Positions 1-9,277 of a stretch of 64,000 bases of DNA are shown piece by piece (positions within the stretch are counted from its first letter, which is position 1; every line of letters begins with the position of its first letter). A program made the position numbers and the translations under genes. The stretch covers positions 62,001 to 126,000 of the forward strand of contig NZ_LELA01000055.1 in the NCBI RefSeq assembly GCF_001677955.1, in the 5' to 3' direction. The notes under the pieces were generated by a model. The model had not been told where the DNA came from, did no database searches, and saw only the letters and a program-made list of their open reading frames with translations. This DNA comes from Chryseobacterium sp. BGARF1 (GTDB lineage Bacteria > Bacteroidota > Bacteroidia > Flavobacteriales > Weeksellaceae).

Positions 1-1
1 A

Positions 2-544
2 AAGAATGTAGGTGATCATTTGGAGAAAAATACAGGAAGCCGAAATATAGATTTTCTAATTAATAATGCCGGAACCGCTTTATATGCTCCCATCACAGAT
101 ACTACGGAAGAACAGTTGGACGAAATGGTGGATATTCACTTCAAAGGAGTTTTCTTTTTAACTCAGAAATTTTTGCCTTTCATTAATGATGATGGCGGAA
201 TTGTAAATATCTCTTCAGGCTTGGCGAGATTTGCCTTGCCGGGTTCATCTGTTTATGGTTCGTTAAAAGCTGGAGTCGAAATGATGACTAAATATCTGGC
301 AAAAGAATTGGGCTCAAGAAAAATTAAAGCAAACGTGGTCGCTCCGGGCGCTATTGAAACTGATTTTGGAGGCGGAAGAACCCGTGACGATAAAAATATG
401 AATGCATTGGTGGCAAACAATACAGCTTTAGGCAGAGCAGGGCTTCCCGATGATATTGGCGGAGTGGTTGCATTTTTATGCACCGAAGATGCACGTTGGA
501 TTACGGCTCAAAGAATTGAAGCTTCCGGCGGAATGTTTTTTTAA
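2..544 (+). CDS. Short-chain dehydrogenase/reductase, 5' end outside the window
   Basis: The frame is open from the first bases, so the N-terminal glycine-rich NAD(P)-binding motif lies upstream of the window; 180 residues remain. What is visible is the core of a classical SDR: the NNAG motif near the start, an ISS segment carrying the catalytic serine, YGSLK (the YxxxK active site), and the PGAIETDF segment after it. These enzymes are cytosolic NAD(P)-dependent oxidoreductases; the substrate cannot be told from sequence. The in-frame TTG at 20 should not be taken as the start, because the protein would then lack the cofactor fold. A short terminator-like hairpin follows. Confidence 0.85.
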   Translation, partial: KNVGDHLEKNTGSRNIDFLINNAGTALYAPITDTTEEQLDEMVDIHFKGVFFLTQKFLPFINDDGGIVNISSGLARFALPGSSVYGSLKAGVEMMTKYLAKELGSRKIKANVVAPGAIETDFGGGRTRDDKNMNALVANNTALGRAGLPDDIGGVVAFLCTEDARWITAQRIEASGGMFF

Positions 545-552
545 AATAATAT

Positions 553-582
553 AAGGAGTCGAAAATATTGGCTCCTTTTTGT
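553..582 (+). terminator. Possible terminator after the SDR gene
   Basis: AAGGAG and CTCCTT form a 6-bp stem with a 13-nt loop, followed by a short T-run, nine bases after the SDR stop codon. The stem is short, so this is a modest call. Confidence 0.45.
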
Positions 583-625
583 TATCTTTAATAGATGAAA
601 TGACATTAGATTCAGCGATAATTTT

Positions 626-2095
626 ATGATGATTAAAGAGTTTTTAGATCAGTTTCCTTATATTTTGGTTGGGATTGAAATTTTATACTTTGCAGGTGTT
701 TTTTTTCTTGCAGCTAAAATTATTATAGATACAAAGACCACGAGTAAGACGCTGGCTTATCTTATGCTGATTGTTTTCCTTCCTTTTGTAGGGATTATCA
801 TCTACTTTGTATTTGGCGTCAATTATCGAAAGAATAAATTTTACACTTTTAAAATTGAAGGGAATGATGAAGTTTTCAGACGAGGTTTACAATATGTTAA
901 AGAAACTCATTACGCAACACTAAACAGTCGGAAAGACGAGCTGGATCATTTTATAACCACGATTAATTTTCTTTATCATTCTGGGTTTTCGCCTTTAACG
1001 CAGGAAAACGAAGTGGAAGTATTGGTGAATGGAGAAGAAAAGTTTGCTAAAGTGTTTGAGGTCATCAAAAAGGCAAAACATCACATCCATTTAGAATATT
1101 ACATCTACGAAAATGATGATATTGGAAATAAACTGGCTGATCTACTTGTGCTAAAAGCAAAGAATGGAGTAGTCGTTCGTTTTCTTTATGATGATATGGG
1201 CAGTGGGAAAATAGGGAAAAAGTTATTAAACAGATTAAAAGAAGCGGGTGTAGAAACTTCTCCCGTTAATAAAATTACTTTTCGAGTTTTTGCCAACAGA
1301 GTAAATTATCGAGATCACAGAAAAATTATTATTGTAGACGGAAAAGAGGTTTTTACGGGTGGTATCAATGTTTCGGATAAGTATATTAATCCTAATTCCA
1401 AACAATATTGGCGCGATATTCATTTGTATATTAAGGGAAATGGTGCTTTTTATTTTCAGTATTTATTCTTAAGTAACTGGACCTTTGCTACTGAAAAGAT
1501 CCCCAAATTATCACAGGAATATTTTAAATATGAAAATTTAGGTTCGGAAAATAAAATAGTTCAGGTTGCAGCCAGTGGACCCGATACAAAACCTTCTATC
1601 ATGCTGAGTACAACTTCGGCCATTCTTTCGGCTAAAGAAAAAGTATATATCGTGACACCTTATTTTATTCCTGTAGAAACGGTTTTGAATGCAATAAAAC
1701 AAGCTGCTCTTTCTGGTCTCGATGTGAGATTAATGGTTCCGAAATCAGGAGATTCTGTGATTGTAAACGCAGCTGCTTACTCTTATTATGAAGAATTGCT
1801 CGAAAATAATGTTCGTATTTTCTTTTACAAAAAAGGGTTTATTCATGCTAAAACAATGGTAATAGATGATGATTTTTCTTGTGTGGGAACTGCCAATATG
1901 GATGTTCGGAGTCAGGAACTTAATTTTGAAGTAAATACACTTATTTTTGATAAAGAAGTTAATCAGAAACTACAAAGTGTATTTCTCGGAGATATTGATG
2001 ATTGTGATGAAATTATATTGAATGAATGGAAAAAACGGTCAAAATATAAAGTTTTCTTCGAACATTTGGCGAGACTGCTTTCTCCACTCATCTGA
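626..2095 (+). CDS. cls: Cardiolipin synthase (phospholipase D family)
   Basis: 489 residues, the usual length for a bacterial cardiolipin synthase. Two hydrophobic segments at about residues 10-35 and 43-63 anchor it in the inner membrane. Two HKD phospholipase D motifs follow: HRKIIIVDG near residue 234, with GGIN behind it, and HAKTMVIDD near residue 407, with GTANMD behind it. The family condenses two phosphatidylglycerol molecules into cardiolipin and glycerol. It stands alone between the SDR gene and the convergent aminotransferase gene. The first of two adjacent ATG codons is taken as the start. Confidence 0.9.
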   Translation: MMIKEFLDQFPYILVGIEILYFAGVFFLAAKIIIDTKTTSKTLAYLMLIVFLPFVGIIIYFVFGVNYRKNKFYTFKIEGNDEVFRRGLQYVKETHYATLNSRKDELDHFITTINFLYHSGFSPLTQENEVEVLVNGEEKFAKVFEVIKKAKHHIHLEYYIYENDDIGNKLADLLVLKAKNGVVVRFLYDDMGSGKIGKKLLNRLKEAGVETSPVNKITFRVFANRVNYRDHRKIIIVDGKEVFTGGINVSDKYINPNSKQYWRDIHLYIKGNGAFYFQYLFLSNWTFATEKIPKLSQEYFKYENLGSENKIVQVAASGPDTKPSIMLSTTSAILSAKEKVYIVTPYFIPVETVLNAIKQAALSGLDVRLMVPKSGDSVIVNAAAYSYYEELLENNVRIFFYKKGFIHAKTMVIDDDFSCVGTANMDVRSQELNFEVNTLIFDKEVNQKLQSVFLGDIDDCDEIILNEWKKRSKYKVFFEHLARLLSPLI

Positions 2096-2113
2096 TTTAA
2101 ATAGAATTTGAAA

Positions 2114-3262
2114 TTAAATTTTAGCTAAATTTTCAATCGCCTTTTCTAAAGTTTCATTCTTTTTTGCAAAACATAGTCTGATTACATTTTCATTGAGTTT
2201 ATCTTTATAAAAAGCCGAAAACGGAATACTTGCCACTTTGTAATCAATCGTTAATTCTGTAGCGAAATCAAAATCATTTTTATCTGAAATTTTATCATAT
2301 TTCAACGCCTGAAAATAAGTTCCTTCACAACCGAGGAGTTCAAAAGAAGTTTGAGCTAAACCTTGTCTTAAAAAATCTCTTTTTTTCTGGAAAAACTGAT
2401 TCAGTTGATTGTAGTGTTCGTTATTTTTCATGTATTCTCCTAAAGCCATCTGAAGAGGAGTGTTCACGCAAAAAACATTGTATTGATGTACTTTTCTGAA
2501 TTCATCGGTCAAAGCTTTTGGTGCGGCACAATATCCTATTTTCCAACCTGTGATGTGGAATAATTTCCCGAAAGAGGCAACTAATAGACTTCTTTCTTTG
2601 AGTTCAGGATATTTACAAATGCTTAAATGTTGGTTTCCGTCAAAGACAATGTTTTCGTAGACTTCATCGCTTAAGATTAAAATATTGGTGTCTTTTACTA
2701 TTTTAATTAATTCCTGAATGTCATTTTCTTTTAAAATCTTTCCTGAAGGATTGTTCGGGTTGTTCAGAATGATCATTTTTGTTTTTTCTGAAATCAAATT
2801 TCTTACAACATTCCAATCGATTTCGTAATCTGGAGCTTTCATTTGAAAACGTTTTACAATTCCACCAAAAAGTTCTACGGTTGGTTCGTAACAATCATAA
2901 GCTGGTTCAAAAATAATCACTTCATCATCTTTTTGTACGAAAGTGGCAATTGCTGTGAAGATCGCTTGAGTTCCGCCCGCGGTAATTGTGATCTCAGATT
3001 CGGGGTGGTAAATTGCACTGTGGCTGTTCTCTATTTTCCTAGCGATTTCTTCTTTTAAACCTATAATTCCTCCCAAAGGTGAGTATTGATTAAACCCTTT
3101 TTTGATGAAATCATTTGCTAAATTCAGTAATTCAAAATCAGTTTCAAAATCCGGAAATCCCTGTGAAAGATTGATTGCCTGATGTTGATTAGCTAATTGA
3201 GACATTTGGGTGAATATAGTTGTTCCCACATTGGGAAGTTTCGAAGAAGGAAGTTGTATCAT
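2114..3262 (-). CDS. Class I/II PLP-dependent aminotransferase, methionine aminotransferase type
   Basis: 382 residues, full length for a fold type I aminotransferase. Visible motifs are SQGFPDFETD near the N-terminus, NNPNNPSGK (substrate and PLP contact), DEVYE (aspartate to the pyridine nitrogen), SFGKLFHITGWKIGY (Schiff-base lysine) and a late IRLCFAK segment with the carboxylate-binding arginine. The pattern is that of YbdL-like methionine/kynurenine aminotransferases, which return 2-oxo-4-methylthiobutanoate to methionine. Specificity is inferred from overall resemblance. It is convergent with cls, with an 18-nt gap. Confidence 0.85.
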   Translation of the reverse strand: MIQLPSSKLPNVGTTIFTQMSQLANQHQAINLSQGFPDFETDFELLNLANDFIKKGFNQYSPLGGIIGLKEEIARKIENSHSAIYHPESEITITAGGTQAIFTAIATFVQKDDEVIIFEPAYDCYEPTVELFGGIVKRFQMKAPDYEIDWNVVRNLISEKTKMIILNNPNNPSGKILKENDIQELIKIVKDTNILILSDEVYENIVFDGNQHLSICKYPELKERSLLVASFGKLFHITGWKIGYCAAPKALTDEFRKVHQYNVFCVNTPLQMALGEYMKNNEHYNQLNQFFQKKRDFLRQGLAQTSFELLGCEGTYFQALKYDKISDKNDFDFATELTIDYKVASIPFSAFYKDKLNENVIRLCFAKKNETLEKAIENLAKI

Positions 3263-3407
3263 TTAAAATTCTTTATGAATCTAAATTAAAGCAAATTTTC
3301 AAATATTCAGATTAAATGAGTAAAAATGTGTAGCTCAATTTTTAAACTTTAGTAAAAAATAATAATAAATAGAAACTTAAAAATTCGGATATTTTTCGGC
3401 GTTTTTG

Positions 3408-3415
3408 TACTTTTG
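3408..3415 (+). promoter_or_regulatory. Candidate -7 box for the parE operon
   Basis: TACTTTTG matches the Bacteroidota TAnnTTTG -7 consensus and sits 20 nt before the parE start. No convincing -33 TTG is seen at the expected spacing, so the call is moderate. Confidence 0.4.
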
Positions 3416-3435
3416 TATGTTTGCTGAAATAATAT

Positions 3436-5319
3436 ATGTCACAAGAAATACAACCTATCTATTCTGAAGATAATATCAGAACCCTCGATTGGCAGGAACA
3501 TATCCGTTTGCGTCCCGGTATGTATATCGGAAAGCTTGGCGATGGCTCGTCTGCTGATGATGGTATTTATATTTTACTGAAAGAAATTCTGGATAATTCG
3601 ATTGATGAATTTAGAATGAAATCGGGTAAAAGAATTGAAATAAAAGTCGATGACGGAAAAGTAATGATTCGAGATTTTGGTCGTGGAATTCCTCTAGGGA
3701 AAGTGGTCGATGCTGTTTCAAAAATGAATACCGGAGGTAAATATGACAGCAAGGCGTTTAAAAAATCTGTTGGTTTAAATGGTGTCGGCACAAAAGCAGT
3801 GAATGCACTTTCAGATTATTTCCGTGTGCGTTCTTTCCGTGACGGTAAAATGAAAATTGCAGAATTTTCGAGAGGTTTAATAACCGAAGAATACGAAGAA
3901 AAAGAAACTTCAGACAGAAACGGGACTGAAATTTTATTTACTCCTGATTCTGAAATTTTTCTTCACTATAAATATCGAAAAGAGTATATCGAAAGAATGC
4001 TCCGCAATTATGCGTACCTGAATCCGGGATTGAAAATTATTTTTAATGGCGAAACTTTCTATTCCGAAAACGGTTTGAAAGATTTGTTGGATGAAGAGCT
4101 TGAAAACGAAACACTTTACCCGATTATTCACCTGAAAGATAATGATATTGAAGTAGCGATTACACATACCGATAAATCGCAGACAGAAACGTATTTTTCA
4201 TTCGTTAACGGACAAAATACAACGCAGGGTGGAACGCATTTGAATGCTTTCCGTGAAGCATATGTAAAAACCATCAGAGAATTTTTTAATAAAAATTTTG
4301 ATGCTTCTGATATAAGAAAATCAATTGTTGCAGCGATTTCGATTAACGTTGAAGAACCGGTTTTTGAATCTCAGACGAAAACAAAATTAGGTTCGAATGA
4401 TATGGGGCCAAACGGGCCAACAGTTCGTACGTTTATCATTGATTTCTTAAAAAATAAATTAGATAATTTCTTGCATAAAAATCCTGAAATTGCAGAAGCG
4501 ATTCAGAGAAAAATTTTAATTTCAGAAAGAGAAAGAAAAGAACTTTCGGGAATTCAAAAACTGGCAAGAGAAAGAGCAAAAAAAGTATCGCTTCACAATA
4601 AAAAGCTTCGTGACTGCAGACAGCATTACAATGACCAAAAAGCAGAAAGAAAAGCAGAAACCCAAATCTTTATAACCGAGGGAGATTCTGCATCTGGATC
4701 AATTACAAAATCAAGAGATGTCGATACGCAAGCTGTATTTTCATTAAAAGGTAAACCATTAAACTGCTATGGTTTAACGAAGAAAGTGGTGTACGAAAAT
4801 GAAGAATTTAACTTGCTGCAAGCTGCTTTAAATATTGAAGAAAGTCTTGAAGATTTACGTTACAATCAGGTGATTATCGCAACCGATGCCGATGTCGACG
4901 GTATGCACATCAGGCTTTTGATGATTACATTCTTCCTTCAGTTTTTTCCGGATGTAATTAAAAACGGACATTTATTTATTCTTCAGACTCCATTATTCAG
5001 AGTTAGAAATAAAAAAGAAACGAGATATTGCTATTCTGAGCTTGAAAGAGTGAAAGCTTTAAATGAGTTGGGCAAAAACCCTGAAATTACCAGATTTAAA
5101 GGGCTGGGAGAAATCTCACCAGATGAGTTCAAACATTTTATTGGAAAAGATATCCGTTTAGAACCCGTAGTTTTAGGAAAAGATCAGACGATTGAGCAGC
5201 TTTTAGAATTTTATATGGGTAAAAATACACCTGATCGACAAGTATTCATTCTTGAAAATTTGGTAGTTGAAGATCAGGATATTAACAAAAAAGAGATTTT
5301 GGATGAAGCAGGGGTTTAA
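3436..5319 (+). CDS. parE: DNA topoisomerase IV subunit B (type IIA topoisomerase ATPase subunit)
   Basis: 627 residues. A GHKL ATPase domain comes first, with [10 protein letters not shown] (catalytic and Mg-binding region) and the [13 protein letters not shown]-lid segment, then a transducer domain with the conserved QTKTKLG lysine region, then a TOPRIM domain with EGDSASGS and DADVDGMHI, ending in FKGLGE. With the downstream parC it forms topoisomerase IV, which decatenates replicated chromosomes. It is called ParE rather than GyrB because it is shorter and directly paired with parC. A small membrane-protein gene separates the two subunit genes. Confidence 0.9.
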   Translation: MSQEIQPIYSEDNIRTLDWQEHIRLRPGMYIGKLGDGSSADDGIYILLKEILDNSIDEFRMKSGKRIEIKVDDGKVMIRDFGRGIPLGKVVDAVSKMNTGGKYDSKAFKKSVGLNGVGTKAVNALSDYFRVRSFRDGKMKIAEFSRGLITEEYEEKETSDRNGTEILFTPDSEIFLHYKYRKEYIERMLRNYAYLNPGLKIIFNGETFYSENGLKDLLDEELENETLYPIIHLKDNDIEVAITHTDKSQTETYFSFVNGQNTTQGGTHLNAFREAYVKTIREFFNKNFDASDIRKSIVAAISINVEEPVFESQTKTKLGSNDMGPNGPTVRTFIIDFLKNKLDNFLHKNPEIAEAIQRKILISERERKELSGIQKLARERAKKVSLHNKKLRDCRQHYNDQKAERKAETQIFITEGDSASGSITKSRDVDTQAVFSLKGKPLNCYGLTKKVVYENEEFNLLQAALNIEESLEDLRYNQVIIATDADVDGMHIRLLMITFFLQFFPDVIKNGHLFILQTPLFRVRNKKETRYCYSELERVKALNELGKNPEITRFKGLGEISPDEFKHFIGKDIRLEPVVLGKDQTIEQLLEFYMGKNTPDRQVFILENLVVEDQDINKKEILDEAGV

Positions 5320-5358
5320 TAAATATAAAAATTAATCCTGTACAAAACTAAAATAAAT

Positions 5359-5844
5359 ATGATAAGGCTAAGTAATAAGAAAAAAACGCCTTTGTATCGT
5401 TTTTTTAATATCATATTATTGATGATACTATTGGGCGGATGCATCGGTTTTATTGTAGATAAGATAAGGTTTAATATTTTAGATGAAAAAAGTTGTTTTT
5501 TAATCATTGTTCCTATTATATTATTGATTGTTATTCATTTACATGGGAGACAGATTTTTGAATATGACAGTGAAGGGGAAGCGATTCATTTTAGAAATAG
5601 AAATATTATTCCTTTTTTAAATAAACCTCAAAGTGATGAATTTCCAAAATATAAACTGGTAAAATTTGATGTGTTTTCTGTTTTGTTTTTCAAAAGACTT
5701 TACATAACCATTTCAAGCAAAAATTCTGGTACAACAACCTTAAAATATGAAATTTCATATTTAACGAGAAAAGAAGTCAACGACTTAAAGACATCTCTCA
5801 ACAAAATAATTATAGCTAATAAAGAGAAAAGACATCAAGAATAA
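5359..5844 (+). CDS. Small membrane protein of unknown function between parE and parC
   Basis: 161 residues, not recognised. Two hydrophobic segments near the N-terminus (about residues 14-34 and 45-60) are followed by a charged, beta-rich C-terminal part, the layout of a PH-like membrane protein. It lies 39 nt after parE and 3 nt before parC, so it is very probably in the same transcript. Nothing in it suggests a link to topoisomerase chemistry. Confidence 0.6.
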   Translation: MIRLSNKKKTPLYRFFNIILLMILLGGCIGFIVDKIRFNILDEKSCFLIIVPIILLIVIHLHGRQIFEYDSEGEAIHFRNRNIIPFLNKPQSDEFPKYKLVKFDVFSVLFFKRLYITISSKNSGTTTLKYEISYLTRKEVNDLKTSLNKIIIANKEKRHQE

Positions 5845-5847
5845 GTA

Positions 5848-8433
5848 ATGATAGAAGACAACTCTCACGAAGGCGAAAGCTTAAAAAAAGTTTCAGGACT
5901 ATACAAAGACTGGTTTCTGGATTATGCATCTTATGTAATTTTAGATAGAGCCATTCCATCTGTTTATGATGGTTTAAAGCCTGTGCAGCGTAGAATCATG
6001 CATTCTATGCGAGAATTAGAAGATGGGCGCTACAATAAAGTAGCTAATATCGTAGGAAACACGATGAAATATCACCCTCATGGTGATGCATCAATCACCG
6101 ATGCAATGGTGGGAATTGGGCAGAGAGAATTGCTGATTGATACTCAGGGAAACTGGGGAAACATTTATACAGGAGATTCTGCAGCAGCAGCAAGATATAT
6201 TGAGGCAAGATTAACACCCTTTGCTTTGGAAGTAGTTTTTAATCCTAAAACTACAGAGTGGTCTAAATCCTATGACGGGAGAAATAACGAACCTGTAGAT
6301 TTACCGGTAAAATTTCCGTTGCTTTTGGCACAAGGGGTTGAAGGAATCGGAGTGGGGCTTTCGACTAAAATTCTTCCGCATAATTTTAACGAACTGATTT
6401 CGGCTTCTGTTGCTTATTTAAACGGAAAGAGTTTTCAGGTTTTTCCTGATTTTCTTACAGCAGGATTTCTTGATGTTTCAGAATATAATGATGGCCACAG
6501 AGGAGGAAAAGTAAGAGCGAGAGCCAAAATTTCTCAGGTTGATAAACATACGTTGATGATTTCTGAGCTTCCTTTTTCTAAAACGACAACAGACTTAATT
6601 GACTCTGTTTTAAAAGCGAATGAAAAAGGGAAGATTAAAATCAAAAAAATTGAAGACAATACTTCAGATAAAGTAGAGATTCTAATCTATCTTCACAACG
6701 AAGTTTCGCCAGATAAAACGATTGATGCTTTGTATGCATTTACCGACTGTCAGGTTACCATTTCGCCAAATGCCTGTGTAATTGTTGGAGACAAACCAAT
6801 GTTCCTGGATGTTTCTACCATTCTTAAAATGAATACTGATCATACAGTTTCTTTGTTGAAGAAAGAACTGGAAATCGAACTTCATGAATTGCAGGAAAAC
6901 TGGCATTTTTCATCATTGGAAAGAATTTTTATCGAGAACAGGATTTACCACGACATTGAAGAGGTAAAAAGCTGGGAAGAAGTTCTGAAAACAATTGATG
7001 CAGGTTTAAAACCTCACACTGCCCATCTTTTAAGAGAAGTTACCGAAGAAGATATTTTAAGGCTAACCGAAATAAGAATTAAAAGAATTTCAAGATTCGA
7101 TTTAGATAAATTTAAAGAAAATATAGCTTCTTTAGAAGGGAAAATAGAGCAGGTAAGATTCCATTTGGCCAACCTTATTGCCTATGCGATTGATTATTAT
7201 CTGAATATTCAGAAAAAATACGGAAAAGACAGAGAAAGAAAAACGGAATTAAGAATTTTTGATACTATTGATGCATCAAAAGTAGCCGTTGCCAACGAAA
7301 AATTCTATGCTAATTTTGAAGAAGGTTTCATTGGAACTTCTTTGAAAAAAGACCAATATTTATTTGACTGTTCGGATATTGATGATATTATTACATTCAG
7401 AAAAGACGGAAGCATGAAAGTCGTAAAAGTGGAAGCTAAAACTTTCATCGGAAAAGATATTCAACACGTTGCTATCTGGAAAAAGAATGATAAACGCACC
7501 GTCTACAACATGATTTACCGTGAAGGAAGAGATGGCCCCTATTATATGAAACGTTTTTCGGTAACTGCGGTTACCAGAAATACAGATTATGCTTTAGGTT
7601 CTGATAAAAGAGGTTCTGATATGCTTTATTTTTCGGCAAACCCGAATGGTGAAGCTGAAGTGGTAACTGTTTTATTGAAGCCCAATCCTAGAATCAGAAA
7701 AAATAAAATGGAAATCGATTTCTCTGAATTAGCCATTAAAGGCAGAGATTCAAGAGGAAATTTGGTGACCAAATATTCTGTAAAGAAAGTCGACCTGAAA
7801 GAAGAAGGTGTTTCTACTTTAGCTCCGAGAAAAATATGGTTTGATGAAACCGTAAGAAGACTCAACGCAGATGCAAGAGGCACTTTATTGGGAAGTTTTA
7901 AAGGGGACGATAAAATCTTAATCATTAATGCTCAGGGTGAAGCAAAACTGGTAAGCTTTGATTTAGGAAATCGTTTTGATGACGAATATATTATTCTTGA
8001 AAAATGGCGTCCTCATCAGCCGGTAACTTGTATTTATTACGACGGGGAAAAGGATATGTATTTCATCAAAAGATTTTTGCTTGAAAACAATACCAATCCC
8101 CAAACTTTTATGCCATCAGAGCATCCTAAATCATTTATTGAAAGAATTATTGTCGCTAATAATACGACAGCCGAAATTATTTTTGCAAAAGATAAAGGAA
8201 AAGACCGAGAATCTGAAACTGTAAATATCGATGAATTTATTGCTGTAAAAGGAATTAAAGCCATCGGAAACCAGTTTACAAAATTCAAGGTTAAAAACAT
8301 TAATATCACTATTCCTGAACCTGAAGAAGAGGAGCCTGAAGTGTATGAAGAACCAGATTTTACTGCTTCAAACGATGATGGAACAATCGGAAATTTGTTT
8401 GGAAGTGATGATAACGAAAATACTACAGAATGA
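5848..8433 (+). CDS. parC: DNA topoisomerase IV subunit A
   Basis: 861 residues. The N-terminal breakage-reunion domain has LKPVQRRI, the HPHGDAS quinolone-pocket region at about residues 76-82, and the catalytic tyrosine in AAAARYIEAR at about residue 117. A coiled-coil C-gate region covers about 370-480, a beta-pinwheel-like C-terminal domain about 500-800, and an acidic tail ends the protein. It cuts and rejoins DNA with ParE as partner. Its stop codon overlaps the start of the rhomboid gene by 4 nt, showing translational coupling. Confidence 0.92.
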   Translation: MIEDNSHEGESLKKVSGLYKDWFLDYASYVILDRAIPSVYDGLKPVQRRIMHSMRELEDGRYNKVANIVGNTMKYHPHGDASITDAMVGIGQRELLIDTQGNWGNIYTGDSAAAARYIEARLTPFALEVVFNPKTTEWSKSYDGRNNEPVDLPVKFPLLLAQGVEGIGVGLSTKILPHNFNELISASVAYLNGKSFQVFPDFLTAGFLDVSEYNDGHRGGKVRARAKISQVDKHTLMISELPFSKTTTDLIDSVLKANEKGKIKIKKIEDNTSDKVEILIYLHNEVSPDKTIDALYAFTDCQVTISPNACVIVGDKPMFLDVSTILKMNTDHTVSLLKKELEIELHELQENWHFSSLERIFIENRIYHDIEEVKSWEEVLKTIDAGLKPHTAHLLREVTEEDILRLTEIRIKRISRFDLDKFKENIASLEGKIEQVRFHLANLIAYAIDYYLNIQKKYGKDRERKTELRIFDTIDASKVAVANEKFYANFEEGFIGTSLKKDQYLFDCSDIDDIITFRKDGSMKVVKVEAKTFIGKDIQHVAIWKKNDKRTVYNMIYREGRDGPYYMKRFSVTAVTRNTDYALGSDKRGSDMLYFSANPNGEAEVVTVLLKPNPRIRKNKMEIDFSELAIKGRDSRGNLVTKYSVKKVDLKEEGVSTLAPRKIWFDETVRRLNADARGTLLGSFKGDDKILIINAQGEAKLVSFDLGNRFDDEYIILEKWRPHQPVTCIYYDGEKDMYFIKRFLLENNTNPQTFMPSEHPKSFIERIIVANNTTAEIIFAKDKGKDRESETVNIDEFIAVKGIKAIGNQFTKFKVKNINITIPEPEEEEPEVYEEPDFTASNDDGTIGNLFGSDDNENTTE

Positions 8434-9092
8434 ATACAATAGTTATCATTATAATTGCAATTACCTGTATCATTAGCTATTTAGCTTTAAATGATATGAG
8501 AATGTTTGAGAAATATAAATTTAATGTGGGAGCAATTCTGCATAGAAGAGAATATTTCAGACTTTTGACTGCTGGTTTTCTGCATGCAGATTTCATGCAT
8601 TTATTGCTTAATATGTACGTTCTTTATATGTTTTATCCGCCGATAATTGCTGCATTTGGAGTTTTTGGGTTTTTAATCATATACATTGCCTCTATTTTGC
8701 TGGGAAATCTTTTTTCTTTGTTAATTTATAAAAATCAAACTTGGTATTCTGCAATTGGAGCCAGTGGAGGTGTTGCCGGAATTATTTTTGCAAGCGTTTC
8801 TCTGAATCCAGTATTTTCAAAAATTGGAATTATATTTATTCCTTTTCTTAGTATTCCGGGGTATCTTTTCGGCTTACTGTATTTTGGATATTCTGTTTAC
8901 AGTATGCTAAAACCAAGGTCAAATGATAACGTGGGACATGCTGCTCATTTAGGAGGTGCTTTCTTTGGATTGATTTATACCGTAATTATTTATCCTGAAG
9001 ATGCAATTCATAATATGTTTTACCTACTCATCATGTCACTTCCACTGATTTATTTGGCGTACGAAATATTTATAAGGAAAAGAATTGGCTAG
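8430..9092 (+). CDS. Rhomboid family intramembrane serine protease
   Basis: 220 residues with about six transmembrane segments. The catalytic pair is visible: serine in GASGGVAG (about residue 113) and histidine in GHAAHLGGAFFG (about residue 172). The HADFMHLLLNMYVLY stretch between the first two helices matches the rhomboid L1/TM2 region. It would cleave membrane-anchored substrates within the bilayer. It overlaps the parC stop by 4 nt and is followed by a strong terminator, so it ends the parE-parC operon. Confidence 0.9.
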   Translation: MNTIVIIIIAITCIISYLALNDMRMFEKYKFNVGAILHRREYFRLLTAGFLHADFMHLLLNMYVLYMFYPPIIAAFGVFGFLIIYIASILLGNLFSLLIYKNQTWYSAIGASGGVAGIIFASVSLNPVFSKIGIIFIPFLSIPGYLFGLLYFGYSVYSMLKPRSNDNVGHAAHLGGAFFGLIYTVIIYPEDAIHNMFYLLIMSLPLIYLAYEIFIRKRIG

Positions 9093-9116
9093 AAATTTCT
9101 AAATTCTTAAATACTA

Positions 9117-9148
9117 AAAACCAATGGATATTTTCATTGGTTTTGTTT
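9117..9148 (+). terminator. Rho-independent terminator of the parE-parC-rhomboid operon
   Basis: AAAACCAATG and CATTGGTTTT form a 10-bp stem around an 8-nt loop, followed by a T-rich run, 24 nt after the rhomboid stop codon. Confidence 0.8.
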
Positions 9149-9222
9149 TTTTTGTCAAAATATCGTCTCAAAATAGATTGTAATCATTCGAACAATTCTT
9201 GGGATTTTATGATTAAATAAAA

Positions 9223-9253
9223 ATATCCGTCTTCACAATTGCGAGACGGATAT
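9223..9253 (-). terminator. Terminator downstream of the pectate lyase gene
   Basis: ATATCCGTCT and AGACGGATAT form a perfect 10-bp stem with an 11-nt loop, followed on the minus strand by an AT-rich stretch with a T-run. It lies 25 nt past the pectate lyase stop codon. Confidence 0.7.
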
Positions 9254-9277
9254 CAAATAAATTTTAAAAACTAGTTA